Shown here in pieces: positions 5,487 through 13,474 of a DNA stretch of 27,031 nt. Source of the stretch: CAYHWW01 sp964360145 (GTDB taxonomy: Bacteria; Bdellovibrionota; UBA1018; CAYHWW01); contig CAYHWW010000028.1 in the NCBI GenBank assembly GCA_964360145.1, forward strand, positions 1-27,031, read 5' to 3'. The translations under genes were made by a program, and so were the position numbers. The notes below the pieces were generated by a model, which was given only the letters and a program-made list of their open reading frames with translations, was not told the DNA's origin and ran no database searches. Every line of letters begins with the position of its first letter. Within the stretch, counting starts at the first letter, position 1.

Positions 5487-5665
5487 GGGTCTGTTAAACA
5501 ATAAGTGCACGTTCTGGCGCTCAGATTTCGGTCAGATTTGGCCGCCACGGAAGGAGCCAAACCGGAAGCGTAGCAGGGCTACGCTGAGGATTTTGCGACT
5601 GAGTAGCGGCCAAAGATGGCCGGAAGATGAGATGCCAGAATGGGCAGTTATTGTTTAACAGGCCC
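5487..5665. mobile_element. MITE-like foldback element, 179 bp, with TAA target duplication
   Basis: The ends GGGTCTGTTAAACAATAA (5487) and TTATTGTTTAACAGGCCC (to 5665) are inverted repeats with one mismatch, flanked on both sides by TAA (5484-5486 and 5666-5668). Almost the whole element folds back on itself: TTCTGGC/GCCAGAA and TTTGGCCGC/GCGGCCAAA arms are visible, with a central GCGTAGC-AGG-GCTACGC hairpin. It encodes no protein. A 3-bp TAA duplication fits IS5-superfamily (TNA) transposition, suggesting a non-autonomous relative. Bases 5669-5759, between the element and the next gene, show nothing definite except a 12-bp tandem repeat at 5750-5773. Confidence 0.8.
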
Positions 5666-5771
5666 TAAACCCGGGCAGCAACCTAACTTCTTCATGGTGC
5701 ACTGCCTAGACCCACCGAGTCATCTTGATGAGACCCTGACAAAGATTTAGACTCCACTCATGACTCCACTC

Positions 5772-6434
5772 ATGACATCGAAAACTGCTTGGCTTGCGGG
5801 GGCCACGGGGCTGGTGGGTTCCCTGCTTTTAGAAGAGCTCCTGGCGCCCCAAAGCCCTTTTCATAACGTCGTCACCTTGGGGCGCCGGGCTCCGGATTTC
5901 AACAATCCACGGCACACCTCCGCAGTGGTGGACTTCGCGCGGCTGGAGGCCACCGCGCCCCAGGGGCCCTGTCACAGCGCCTTCTGCGCCTTGGGCACCA
6001 CCATCAAAAAAGCGGGCTCTCGCAGGGCCTTCCGCGCCGTGGATTATGATGCCGTGCTCGCCTTCGCCCGGGTGGCCCAGAGCCGAGGCGCCGCGGAATT
6101 TTATCTCGTGTCCTCCGTGGGCAGCAACACGCGGTCACCACTGTTTTACAGCCGGGTGAAGGGTGCAGTGGAAGAGGCCTTGGGGGCCATGGGCTTCACA
6201 AAACTCGTCATTGCGCGGCCCTCCTTCTTGACCGGTGAACGCAAGGAACAGCGCCGGGGCGAAAAGATCGCCTTCGCCATACTGGAGCCCTTGATGCCTT
6301 TTCTGCGAGGTCCACTCTCCGGGCTCAAACCCACCCCTGCTGTAAACGTGGCGCACGCCCTCGTGCGCTTGTCCACGGAGGGAAACTCAGGCGTAACCGT
6401 GCTGGAGCCCCGGGATATCGAAGAGTCTTACTAA
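5772..6434 (+). CDS. NAD(P)-binding SDR-type protein, TIP30/HTATIP2-like
   Basis: The product (220 aa from 5772) is an atypical short-chain dehydrogenase/reductase. It opens with the Rossmann dinucleotide loop AGATGLVGS, followed by LGRR at the end of the second strand, FCALGTTIKKAGS, a VDYDAV helix, YLVSSVGSN, and the active-site region FYSRVKGAVEEAL with the Tyr-x-x-x-Lys pair replaced in spacing by YSRVK. IARPSFLTGERKE is typical of TIP30-like proteins. The enzyme is probably cytosolic with an unknown substrate. A 12-bp tandem duplication (5750-5773) gives two in-frame ATGs, at 5760 and 5772; the second is preferred because it places the dinucleotide loop at the usual distance. No ribosome-binding site is obvious. 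Confidence 0.85.
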   Translation: MTSKTAWLAGATGLVGSLLLEELLAPQSPFHNVVTLGRRAPDFNNPRHTSAVVDFARLEATAPQGPCHSAFCALGTTIKKAGSRRAFRAVDYDAVLAFARVAQSRGAAEFYLVSSVGSNTRSPLFYSRVKGAVEEALGAMGFTKLVIARPSFLTGERKEQRRGEKIAFAILEPLMPFLRGPLSGLKPTPAVNVAHALVRLSTEGNSGVTVLEPRDIEESY

Positions 6435-6453
6435 GGGCCCGTTGAACAGGCCC
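6435..6453. mobile_element. Minimal MITE relic (fused ends) between two convergent genes
   Basis: GGGCCCGTTGAACAGGCCC is flanked by TAA on both sides and matches the two terminal sequences of the 5487-5665 element joined with nothing between them. The left TAA is the stop codon of the SDR gene, and the last base contributes to the stop codon of the opposite gene. As a 6-bp AGGGCC/GGCCCT hairpin it could also act as a weak bidirectional terminator. Confidence 0.5.
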
Positions 6454-8681
6454 TAAGACGCCTTTCGCGCGGCGCCTTTGTTGGCCTGCTTCAGCTCATT
6501 CTGGAGTTTAGCAATTTCCACCCGCAGCTTGGTCTCGCTCTGCTTGGCTTCATCCAGGCGCTTGACCGTCTTATCGTTGTCTTCTTTCAGCTTGGCATGC
6601 ATCTTCTGGGCGGCATCCAGCTTGTGCTTGAGCTCGGCATCGGAGGGCTCGTCCTTGCCTCCATTATTCTTGCCCGCGCGAGCGGTAGACTGCTTGTTCG
6701 GGTTTTGCGCCACGGTCAATTTATCCTGCAGCAACTTCGCCTGACGCTTCAACTCATCCACCTGGCGATTGGCCCGATCCAGTTCCGCCTTCATGGCGGG
6801 GTCTTCCTTCGCGATGGACTTATTTTTGTCTTGCCCCGCGACTTTGTGTTGAAGCTGTTCGACCTGCTGCTCCAGCTTGGTTTTCTCCGACTGCAGGTTG
6901 ACCCGAGAGGTGGTTTCCTGGGATAGCTTCTTCTGCATTTCTTCGACCCTGCCCTGGAGCTTCAGGGCGTGGTCTTTCGCCTTGCTGGCCACCATGTTGG
7001 CTTGAGTGATTTTGTGAGCGCTTTCAGCGTTGCCTGATTGCTCCGCCCGTTGCTTGTACTCTTCCATGGATTTCAGCGTACGTGCGAGGACTTCTTTGTT
7101 TTTCTCCAAGGCTGAGTCTTTGATGCGCATCCGCACGTCGCTCTTCGCGACTTCAGAGGCTAATGCGGCCTGTTTATTCTTGAACTCAAGCTGAGCCGTA
7201 AGCCATTGACCATTGATGTCTTTGATTTTTTGATTGAGGTCCGCGCGGTTCTTGGACAGTTTTTGCAAGGAATCCGATAAGAACTGTTTCACCTTATCGG
7301 GCATCTCGACGCGCTCCATGAGCTTTTGCGCCATCATGATATGGCTTTCGAGCTCCTTGCCCGACCGCACAACGGTTTCCTCCACGGAGGCCGCGGCGGT
7401 TTCCGTCTCGGTGCCCTTGCTCTCCAGCTCCTTCATGATGTGCTGAACCTTGCGCTGGGACTCCTCATCGGCGACACTCTCAGCCTTGGCGCCCTCCACT
7501 AAGAGCGCGGCTACCTCATTGGCTTCTTCGCTGCTGCTGTTTTGCAGGACTCTGATGATTTCCTGGTCAGACTTACTGAGGTTCTTTTTACCTGAGATGA
7601 CCCGCTTGAAGTCATCGCTTTTCTCTTGGATGCCGCCCTTGATGCGCGTGACGGAATCGTCCTCCTCGGGAGCGGAGCCCTTTACCAGTGTCTCGGTATC
7701 ATCAGCGCCGAAATCCCCGCCGCTCACCGTTGTGACGGTTTCATCGGGGGTTTCCGCGGAGCCGGTGACCCGGGTTTCCGTGGTATCGGGGCCGAAGTCT
7801 CCTCCGCTCACCAACGTTTCGGTATCATCGACCAAGGGCCCCTCCTCCACGGGCTTCAACTCCAGCGCCTCCGAGCCGGCCAATGCGCGTTTTGCATTGA
7901 TGACCACGGGGCCATCGGCGCCATCTTCCTTGCGACCTTGGACCATGACCCGCCCTGCTTCATCAGTGCGCTCATCGCCCAGAAATTCCTCCGTGCCTTC
8001 GCCACTGCCCAAGGGTTCCTTGGGCAGTGGCGCCGCGGCGGCGAGGCCTCCCCCCCGGCGCCTGGGTGTCGGGGGGGGGCCCGCCGCGGCGGCGAGCCAG
8101 GCGTCGCCCGCGGCGGCGAACTCAGGCGCGGGCACGTAGCCCTCCGGTTTTTTCAGTTCCACCACGCGGGCCGTCTGTCGCGGTGCCGCGGCATCTGCGG
8201 CAAGGACCGCGTAGGCCTGGAGGAAACCAATGTCCTTGTGATGGCGCAAGGCCAACATGGTGGCGGTTTCTTCCACGATGCCAAAGTAGCGGGCCAAGCG
8301 GCCAGAGACTTCGTTGGCGGGAGCGCCCAGGCTGGGCACCAAGCCACCTAAGCCATCGGCGACGAAACCCGCCACGGAGAATACAATTTTCTCGTCATCC
8401 CAACCCGCTTCCAGTTCCAGACAACGCGTATTTTCAAGAAGACGGTAGTGAGACCACGCACAGAGTACAAGAAGTTCGAGGGTGTGGCGAGCCCGTGCAG
8501 TGGAAGCATCCACATCAGAGGTTTTAGCGAAGTAGTCCCGCGCTTCATGGAGGATGAGATCAATGACGCGGCCGGCATGGCGCATGCTGAACAACGTTTC
8601 GTAAATGATGCGCGACCCCGGCTTGAGGAGCGTCTCCACGCCGATGAATTTGTCGTGGGTAGGGTCAAGAAGCTGGCTCAT
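6453..8681 (-). CDS. Large coiled-coil protein with 14-residue repeats, unknown function
   Basis: This 742-aa protein has four visible parts. Residues 1-165 form a globular, mostly helical region (KFIGVETLLKPGSRI…, LELEAGWDDEKIVFSV) of no recognised family. Residues 195-230 are a low-complexity Ala/Pro/Arg/Gly linker. Residues 285-368 are six consecutive 14-residue repeats of the form D-D-T-E-T-x-V-x-G-(G/S)-x4. Residues about 410-740 are a nearly continuous charged coiled coil rich in Lys, Glu, Gln and Ala. No signal peptide or membrane segment is seen, so it is probably cytoplasmic and structural or scaffolding. Its ATG overlaps the stop of the upstream gene (ATGA), so the two are translated together. 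Two homopolymer tracts in the linker could cause frame slippage. Confidence 0.8.
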   Translation of the reverse strand: MSQLLDPTHDKFIGVETLLKPGSRIIYETLFSMRHAGRVIDLILHEARDYFAKTSDVDASTARARHTLELLVLCAWSHYRLLENTRCLELEAGWDDEKIVFSVAGFVADGLGGLVPSLGAPANEVSGRLARYFGIVEETATMLALRHHKDIGFLQAYAVLAADAAAPRQTARVVELKKPEGYVPAPEFAAAGDAWLAAAAGPPPTPRRRGGGLAAAAPLPKEPLGSGEGTEEFLGDERTDEAGRVMVQGRKEDGADGPVVINAKRALAGSEALELKPVEEGPLVDDTETLVSGGDFGPDTTETRVTGSAETPDETVTTVSGGDFGADDTETLVKGSAPEEDDSVTRIKGGIQEKSDDFKRVISGKKNLSKSDQEIIRVLQNSSSEEANEVAALLVEGAKAESVADEESQRKVQHIMKELESKGTETETAAASVEETVVRSGKELESHIMMAQKLMERVEMPDKVKQFLSDSLQKLSKNRADLNQKIKDINGQWLTAQLEFKNKQAALASEVAKSDVRMRIKDSALEKNKEVLARTLKSMEEYKQRAEQSGNAESAHKITQANMVASKAKDHALKLQGRVEEMQKKLSQETTSRVNLQSEKTKLEQQVEQLQHKVAGQDKNKSIAKEDPAMKAELDRANRQVDELKRQAKLLQDKLTVAQNPNKQSTARAGKNNGGKDEPSDAELKHKLDAAQKMHAKLKEDNDKTVKRLDEAKQSETKLRVEIAKLQNELKQANKGAARKAS

Positions 8682-9592
8682 GCCGCGTCCCTCCCTGCTC
8701 TGCGACCGAGAGCTCCGGCAAGCTTGGCCAGTGCCGCATTATCCGCGGGCACTTGAAACTCGCCGCTCCCTGGAGAAAAGCTGGCAAGCCAGCGGCTAGC
8801 GACGACCGCGGCGGAAACCTCGTCAGGGACCACCGAGGCACCAGCGCACACCGACGCGATGACGCCACTCATGCGACGATCCGGCGCCTCCACTCCCGGC
8901 ACCATGCCCGCGGCCAGCTGCTCCACCGTGCGACGACTGGCCTCTAGCGCGAGGGCCACGGGCCGTGGGGCACTGAGGTCCGCAAGGATGAGGACCTGAT
9001 CCCGAGTGAGGGCGCCATCGAGGGCTCCCACTTCGGCGCAGAACACCGCGGACACCAGACGCTTCAAGAAAGCTTCATCGTGATGGCCCACCCACAGACA
9101 GATCAGTGCGGAGAGCGCGGCGGTGCGCAGCGCGAGAGAGTAGACTTCGAGTGAGCGATCGGAGACATAGGCCAATGCCTCGGCCTGCGGCGCACCGAGA
9201 AGGCCATGCATGAAGAACACCGCGGGCACGCTGTCCGGAGAGGCACCAGGCCCGAGGTTCGCGGGGAAAGCAAGATCCGCCATCCATCGCGTTGCTTCCC
9301 TGAGGCGCCGCCCGCGCTCGAAGGGCGCCGCATCCACATCATTGAAAATCTGCCGTACGGTCTCCAGCGTTTGCGACAACAGCGGGTAGCGGGACTGCAA
9401 ACTGGGGCCCTGCACAAAGGCGGCACCGTACTTTGTGACGCGAGTGAGTACGCGTTCTTCCAACGGCTCGAGGGCGTGCGCCACCGGCACGTAACGCTGG
9501 TTTTTTTCCAGGTACACGTGCACCGCGCGGTCCAAGAGCTGGCCCGCTCTCAATTGCGCCACATCGATGGGTTCAAATTCCGTGTCAGCCAC
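8678..9592 (-). CDS. Unknown protein paired with the coiled-coil protein
   Basis: The 304-aa product starts at a GTG (9592); the frame is open upstream only to a TAG and holds no better start. The opening FEPIDVAQLRAGQLLDRAVHVYL resembles the short beta domain that precedes some HD-GYP and response-regulator proteins, and the remainder is helical and Ala/Leu-rich, but no His-Asp metal motif is visible, so a degenerate HD-type regulator is only a guess. No signal peptide. It overlaps the coiled-coil gene by 4 bp (ATGA), indicating joint expression and possibly a complex. It lies 101 bp downstream of oppF on the same strand and could be read through from that operon. Confidence 0.7.
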   Translation of the reverse strand: MADTEFEPIDVAQLRAGQLLDRAVHVYLEKNQRYVPVAHALEPLEERVLTRVTKYGAAFVQGPSLQSRYPLLSQTLETVRQIFNDVDAAPFERGRRLREATRWMADLAFPANLGPGASPDSVPAVFFMHGLLGAPQAEALAYVSDRSLEVYSLALRTAALSALICLWVGHHDEAFLKRLVSAVFCAEVGALDGALTRDQVLILADLSAPRPVALALEASRRTVEQLAAGMVPGVEAPDRRMSGVIASVCAGASVVPDEVSAAVVASRWLASFSPGSGEFQVPADNAALAKLAGALGRRAGRDAA

Positions 9593-9638
9593 AGGTGTTG
9601 TGAAGACTCCTCGTCTTCCTACATATCGGTGGGAACTT

Positions 9639-9659
9639 CGCGAAATTCGCGTAATTACG
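9639..9659. promoter_or_regulatory. Two adjoining short palindromes upstream of the 9592 gene
   Basis: CGCGAAATTCGCG (9639-9651) and CGTAATTACG (9650-9659) are perfect palindromes that share two bases, and a further ATTACG follows at 9674-9679. They lie in the 101-bp gap between oppF and the next gene, where a promoter or operator would be expected. No bound protein can be named. Confidence 0.3.
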
Positions 9660-9693
9660 GGCTATTACGCTGTTCCATGGCAACCTTTTCCCC

Positions 9694-10668
9694 TTAATGA
9701 GGGTGAAAACAGCTCGCCAGATGGTCAGCGGCACCTTTTGCCTCAAGCAAAGGGTGTTTTTCCCGGCAATCGGCCTGGGCACGGGGGCAGCGCGGGTGAA
9801 AATAACACCCCGCGGGGGGGTTGATGGGGCTCGGCACGTCACCCTCGAGGATGATGCGGTCCCGGCGAATGGCAGGGTCTGGCAGAGGAATGGCCGAAAG
9901 CAAGGCCTTCGTATAGGGGTGCCGCGGCTCCCGGTAGATGTCTTCCGCGGGGGCGGTTTCCACGATCTTGCCCAGGTACATCACGGCCACGCGATTACTC
10001 ACGTGCTCCACCACTTTCAAGTCGTGGGAGATGAAGAGGTAGGTGAGTTTCAACTCCTGCTGGAGATCTGCCATGAGATTCAAGATCTGGGCTTGAATGG
10101 AAACATCCAGGGCACTCACCGGCTCGTCGCAGACGATGAACTCAGGCTCCACCGCAAGGGCGCGGGCGATGCAGATGCGCTGGCGCTGGCCGCCGCTGAA
10201 CTCGTGGGGATAGCGGTTCGTCGCGTCCCTCCGAAGACCACAAAGGTCGAGAAGCTTCTCGATGCGTTGAGTACGCTGGCCAGGGCCACGATGCAGGCTA
10301 TGGATGTCGAGGGGCTCACCGATGATGTCAGCCACGGTCATGCGAGGATTCAGCGACGCGTACGGGTCCTGGAAAATGATCTGCATGCGGCGGCGCAGGC
10401 GGCGCATCTCTTCCCGGCCCAACTTCAAGATGTCTTGGCCATCAAAGAGCACCTCCCCCGCGGTGGGTTCGATGAGGCGCAGGATGCAGCGGCCCAAGGT
10501 GGACTTGCCACAACCCGACTCCCCCACAAGGCCCAGGGTTTCACCACGGTTGATGGTGAAGGACACGTCCGACAGCGCTTTGACGGATGCCACTTCCCTT
10601 GAAAATATGCCGCCATGGATGGGGAAGTGCTTGGTGATGTTGCGGACTTCAATGAGGGGTGTGCTCAT
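9694..10668 (-). CDS. oppF: Oligopeptide ABC transporter ATP-binding protein OppF
   Basis: The 324-aa ATPase energises peptide import together with OppD. Visible motifs are Walker A GESGCGKST (residues 49-57), Q-loop IIFQDPYASLNP, signature HEFSGGQRQR (about 155-164), Walker B FIVCDEPVSALD and the switch His in ISHDL. The C-terminal oligopeptide-transporter extension has CYFHPRCPRAQADC, the cysteine cluster typical of this subfamily. The ATG at 10668 overlaps the oppD stop as ATGA, matching the other junctions of the operon, so it is preferred over the start 12 bp upstream. Confidence 0.93.
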   Translation of the reverse strand: MSTPLIEVRNITKHFPIHGGIFSREVASVKALSDVSFTINRGETLGLVGESGCGKSTLGRCILRLIEPTAGEVLFDGQDILKLGREEMRRLRRRMQIIFQDPYASLNPRMTVADIIGEPLDIHSLHRGPGQRTQRIEKLLDLCGLRRDATNRYPHEFSGGQRQRICIARALAVEPEFIVCDEPVSALDVSIQAQILNLMADLQQELKLTYLFISHDLKVVEHVSNRVAVMYLGKIVETAPAEDIYREPRHPYTKALLSAIPLPDPAIRRDRIILEGDVPSPINPPAGCYFHPRCPRAQADCREKHPLLEAKGAADHLASCFHPH

Positions 10669-11645
10669 AGATCCTTCCAACAGGAAACGGCGTGGGTTTT
10701 ATCGCCGCTGGGTACGGGGCGCAGCCCGGGGCTCTCGGCCTTGCAGCGTTCGAATACATGGGAACAACGGTCTTGGAACCTGCATCCCTTGGGAAGCTCC
10801 GCGAGACTGGGCACAATGCCGGGGATGGCGGTGAGGCGCACCTTCTTGCCCGCGTTCAGCTTGGGAATAGAGCCTAAAAGACCCTGGGTATAAGGATGCT
10901 TGGGCCGGGCGAAAATTTCGGCGACGGGCCCCTGCTCCACGATGCGGCCAGCGTACATCACCACGACGTCGTCCGCGGTTTCCGCCACCACACCGAGGTC
11001 ATGGGTGATGAGGATCATGGCCATGCCCAGCTCGCCCCGGAGTTTGCGCATCAGCTCAAGAATCTGCGCCTGAATGGTGACATCGAGAGCCGTGGTGGGC
11101 TCGTCGCAGATGAGGAGACTGGGTTTGCATGCCAACGCCATGGCGATCATCACCCGCTGGCGCATGCCCCCCGAAAGCTGGTGGGGGAATTCATCCACCC
11201 GGGATTCAGGGGAGGGCATATTGACGAGTTTGAGCAGGTCAATGGCCTTGGCCCGGGCGTCTTTGCGGGACAGGCCTTGGTGCAGCCGCACGGTCTCCAT
11301 GATTTGATTGCCGACGGTGAACACCGGGTTCAAAGAAGTCATGGGCTCTTGGAAGATCATGGAAATTTCATTGCCGCGGAGTTTGCGCATCTCGGGGAGC
11401 GACAATTTCAAAAGATCGCGCCCCTTGTAGATGATCTCACCGCCTACGATTTTTCCCGGAGGATTGGGGATCAATCGCATGATGGACAACGACGTCACGG
11501 ATTTGCCGCAGCCTGACTCCCCCACCACGCCCAGGGTGCGGCCCTTGGCCACGGTGAAGCTGACACCGTCCACGGCGTTCACAGGCCCAGCTTCCGTGAG
11601 GAAGGAGGTTTGGAGATTCTTCACTTCGAGGATGATTTCGTTCAT
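10665..11645 (-). CDS. oppD: Oligopeptide ABC transporter ATP-binding protein OppD
   Basis: The 326-aa ATPase is the partner of OppF. It shows Walker A GESGCGKS (42-49), Q-loop MIFQEPMTSLNP, signature QLSGGMRQRV (156-165), Walker B LLICDEPTTALD (177-188) and switch ITHDLGVV. The C-terminal extension contains CRFQDRCSHVFERC, a cysteine cluster that binds an iron-sulfur cluster in related proteins. The start lies 6 bp after the oppC stop with GAGAGG directly upstream. Its activity is cytoplasmic, at the inner face of the membrane. Confidence 0.94.
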   Translation of the reverse strand: MNEIILEVKNLQTSFLTEAGPVNAVDGVSFTVAKGRTLGVVGESGCGKSVTSLSIMRLIPNPPGKIVGGEIIYKGRDLLKLSLPEMRKLRGNEISMIFQEPMTSLNPVFTVGNQIMETVRLHQGLSRKDARAKAIDLLKLVNMPSPESRVDEFPHQLSGGMRQRVMIAMALACKPSLLICDEPTTALDVTIQAQILELMRKLRGELGMAMILITHDLGVVAETADDVVVMYAGRIVEQGPVAEIFARPKHPYTQGLLGSIPKLNAGKKVRLTAIPGIVPSLAELPKGCRFQDRCSHVFERCKAESPGLRPVPSGDKTHAVSCWKDL

Positions 11646-11651
11646 GACCTC

Positions 11652-12533
11652 TCAACCTCTCTTCAGCTTGGGATCGAGCGCGTCGCGGAGGGCGTCGCTG
11701 AACACGTTAAAGGCCAAAACGATGAAGAACATGGCAAAAGTAGCCGCGGCCAATTGCCACCACACGCCCCGGGAGAGCTCCAATTTGGCATCATCGATCA
11801 TGATACCCCAGCTGGGCTGCCCCACGGCACCCAATCCCAGATAAGATAAAATAACTTCAGTTTTAATCGCGATTTGAAACTGCAATGAAAAATTAACCAC
11901 GGCGATGTGAAGCGTATTGGGCAGGATGTGACGGAAGATTCGCGCCGAGTGACCGGCCCCCAGGGCTTCCGCCGCCACCACGTACTCCCGATTTTTATGC
12001 TTCATGAACTCGCCCCGCACCAGGCGGGCCAGGCTCACCCAGCTCGTGGCACCGAGGGCGAGGTAGACGGAGAAGAGGCCCTTGCCCAAAATGAACGTCA
12101 CCGCGGTGAGGAGCAGGATGCTGGGGATGGAAGAGATCGTGGTGTAGAACCACACGATGACTTCGTCTACCCAGCCGCCGAAGTAGCCTGCCACGGCTCC
12201 GAGGACCACGCCGATGGGAATGGAGATGAGGGCCGCCACCAACCCCACGCTCATGGCAATGCGAGTGCCGTGAATCACTTTGTAAAACACGCTGCGCCCG
12301 AAGATGTCGGTGCCCAGACAGGTTTTGATGCTGGAAAAGTCCGGGGGGCTGTACGGCGCGCCCACCTCCTGGTTCCAGGTGCTGGCGATGAGGCCCACCT
12401 TGGCCGCCAGCGCGACAAAACCGTAGAGGAGGATGATGCCCATGCAGAGGAGCACCAGTTTCTCGGCCGTGAGCCGACTGAAAGCGTCGGACCAAAGGGA
12501 GCGGCTTCTTCGCGGCGCCGCGGCAGCGCTCAT
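11652..12533 (-). CDS. oppC: Oligopeptide ABC transporter permease OppC
   Basis: The 293-aa inner-membrane permease has a cytoplasmic basic N-terminus (APRRSRSLWSDAF), a first membrane helix at about residues 30-50 with the typical OppC N-terminal domain after it (GTDIFGRSVFYKVIHGTRIAMSVG), and five further helices. The EAA loop that contacts the ATPases reads REYVVAAEALGAGHSARIFRHILPN. The closing region SWGIMIDDAKLELSRGVWW is typical of OppC/DppC. It overlaps oppB by 4 bp (ATGA). Confidence 0.93.
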   Translation of the reverse strand: MSAAAAPRRSRSLWSDAFSRLTAEKLVLLCMGIILLYGFVALAAKVGLIASTWNQEVGAPYSPPDFSSIKTCLGTDIFGRSVFYKVIHGTRIAMSVGLVAALISIPIGVVLGAVAGYFGGWVDEVIVWFYTTISSIPSILLLTAVTFILGKGLFSVYLALGATSWVSLARLVRGEFMKHKNREYVVAAEALGAGHSARIFRHILPNTLHIAVVNFSLQFQIAIKTEVILSYLGLGAVGQPSWGIMIDDAKLELSRGVWWQLAAATFAMFFIVLAFNVFSDALRDALDPKLKRG

Positions 12534-13474
12534 GACAGCCTCACCCGTGGATCAACCACGCTGTAGAGCACATCGGTAAGGAGGTTGCCCCCAATGAAGA
12601 GCAGGGTGCCGATGGTGGTCATGGCTTTGATCACGGGGAAATCCGCGTTGTTGATGGCATCGATGGTGATGCTGCCGATGCCCGGGATGCCGAAGAAACT
12701 TTCGAGAAGGAAAGAGCCGGTGATGAGGAACGGAATCTCGATCACGGTGTAAGTGAGGATGGGGATCGAGGCATTTTTCAGAACGTGCTTGAAGAGCACC
12801 ACCCCCTCGGCCAGCCCCTTGGCCCGGGCGGTGCGCACATAATCATTGCCGATCTCATCCAACACGAAGGTGCGGAACACCCGCACGTTGAGGCCAAGGC
12901 CTACCGCCACCCAGATGAGGGCGGGCAACGCCACATACTGAAACCGCTCCACCGGGTCATCGGAATACCCTGAAATGGGGAACCACCCCATTTTGTAGGC
13001 GAAGAAATACTGGCCGAAGAGGATGTAGGCCAATGCGGAGACGCTCATGCCGATGACGCAGGCCACGACGATGCTGCGATCGACCCAGCTTCCACGGTAG
13101 AAGGACACGATGAGGGCAATGATGATGGCCGCCAGGGTTTCAATGAGAAATGCGGGCACGGCCAGGGAAAGCGAGGCCGGCGCCCCCCGCAGAATCATGT
13201 CGCTGACTTTTTGCTTGGTGGAATAGCTGCGGCCAAAATCAAAAGTGACGATCTGTCCCACAAAACTCAAATACTGCTGGGGCAATGGCCGATCGAGACC
13301 CAGTTCATGACTGAGCTCAACCTTCTGCTGAAGTGTCGCGTGGCGGCCCAGCATGATGTCAGTGGGATCGCCCCCCACCATGTTGAAGAGCATGAAAATG
13401 ATGAGCGACACTCCAAGAATAATGGGAATCGTATAGAGCAGCTTGCGAACGACGTAGACCAGCAAGGGTATCAA
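12530..13474 (-). CDS. oppB: Oligopeptide ABC transporter permease OppB
   Basis: The 314-aa inner-membrane permease has an N-terminal helix (LLVYVVRKLLYTIPIILGVSLIIFML), the OppB/DppB motif GGDPTDIMLG, the ELGLDRPLPQQYLSFVG segment and the EAA loop NDYVRTARAKGLAEGVVLFKHVLKN. It pairs with OppC to form the channel. The likely start is a TTG at 13474 that overlaps the oppA stop by 4 bp (TTGA); no ATG gives the full first helix. Use of TTG implies coupling to oppA translation. Confidence 0.92.
   Translation of the reverse strand: MIPLLVYVVRKLLYTIPIILGVSLIIFMLFNMVGGDPTDIMLGRHATLQQKVELSHELGLDRPLPQQYLSFVGQIVTFDFGRSYSTKQKVSDMILRGAPASLSLAVPAFLIETLAAIIIALIVSFYRGSWVDRSIVVACVIGMSVSALAYILFGQYFFAYKMGWFPISGYSDDPVERFQYVALPALIWVAVGLGLNVRVFRTFVLDEIGNDYVRTARAKGLAEGVVLFKHVLKNASIPILTYTVIEIPFLITGSFLLESFFGIPGIGSITIDAINNADFPVIKAMTTIGTLLFIGGNLLTDVLYSVVDPRVRLS

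Noticed and set aside
7450..8139. Ser-rich 229-codon frame opposite the coiled-coil gene
   Set aside because: It mirrors the acidic/Thr repeats of the real gene and has no independent start signal.
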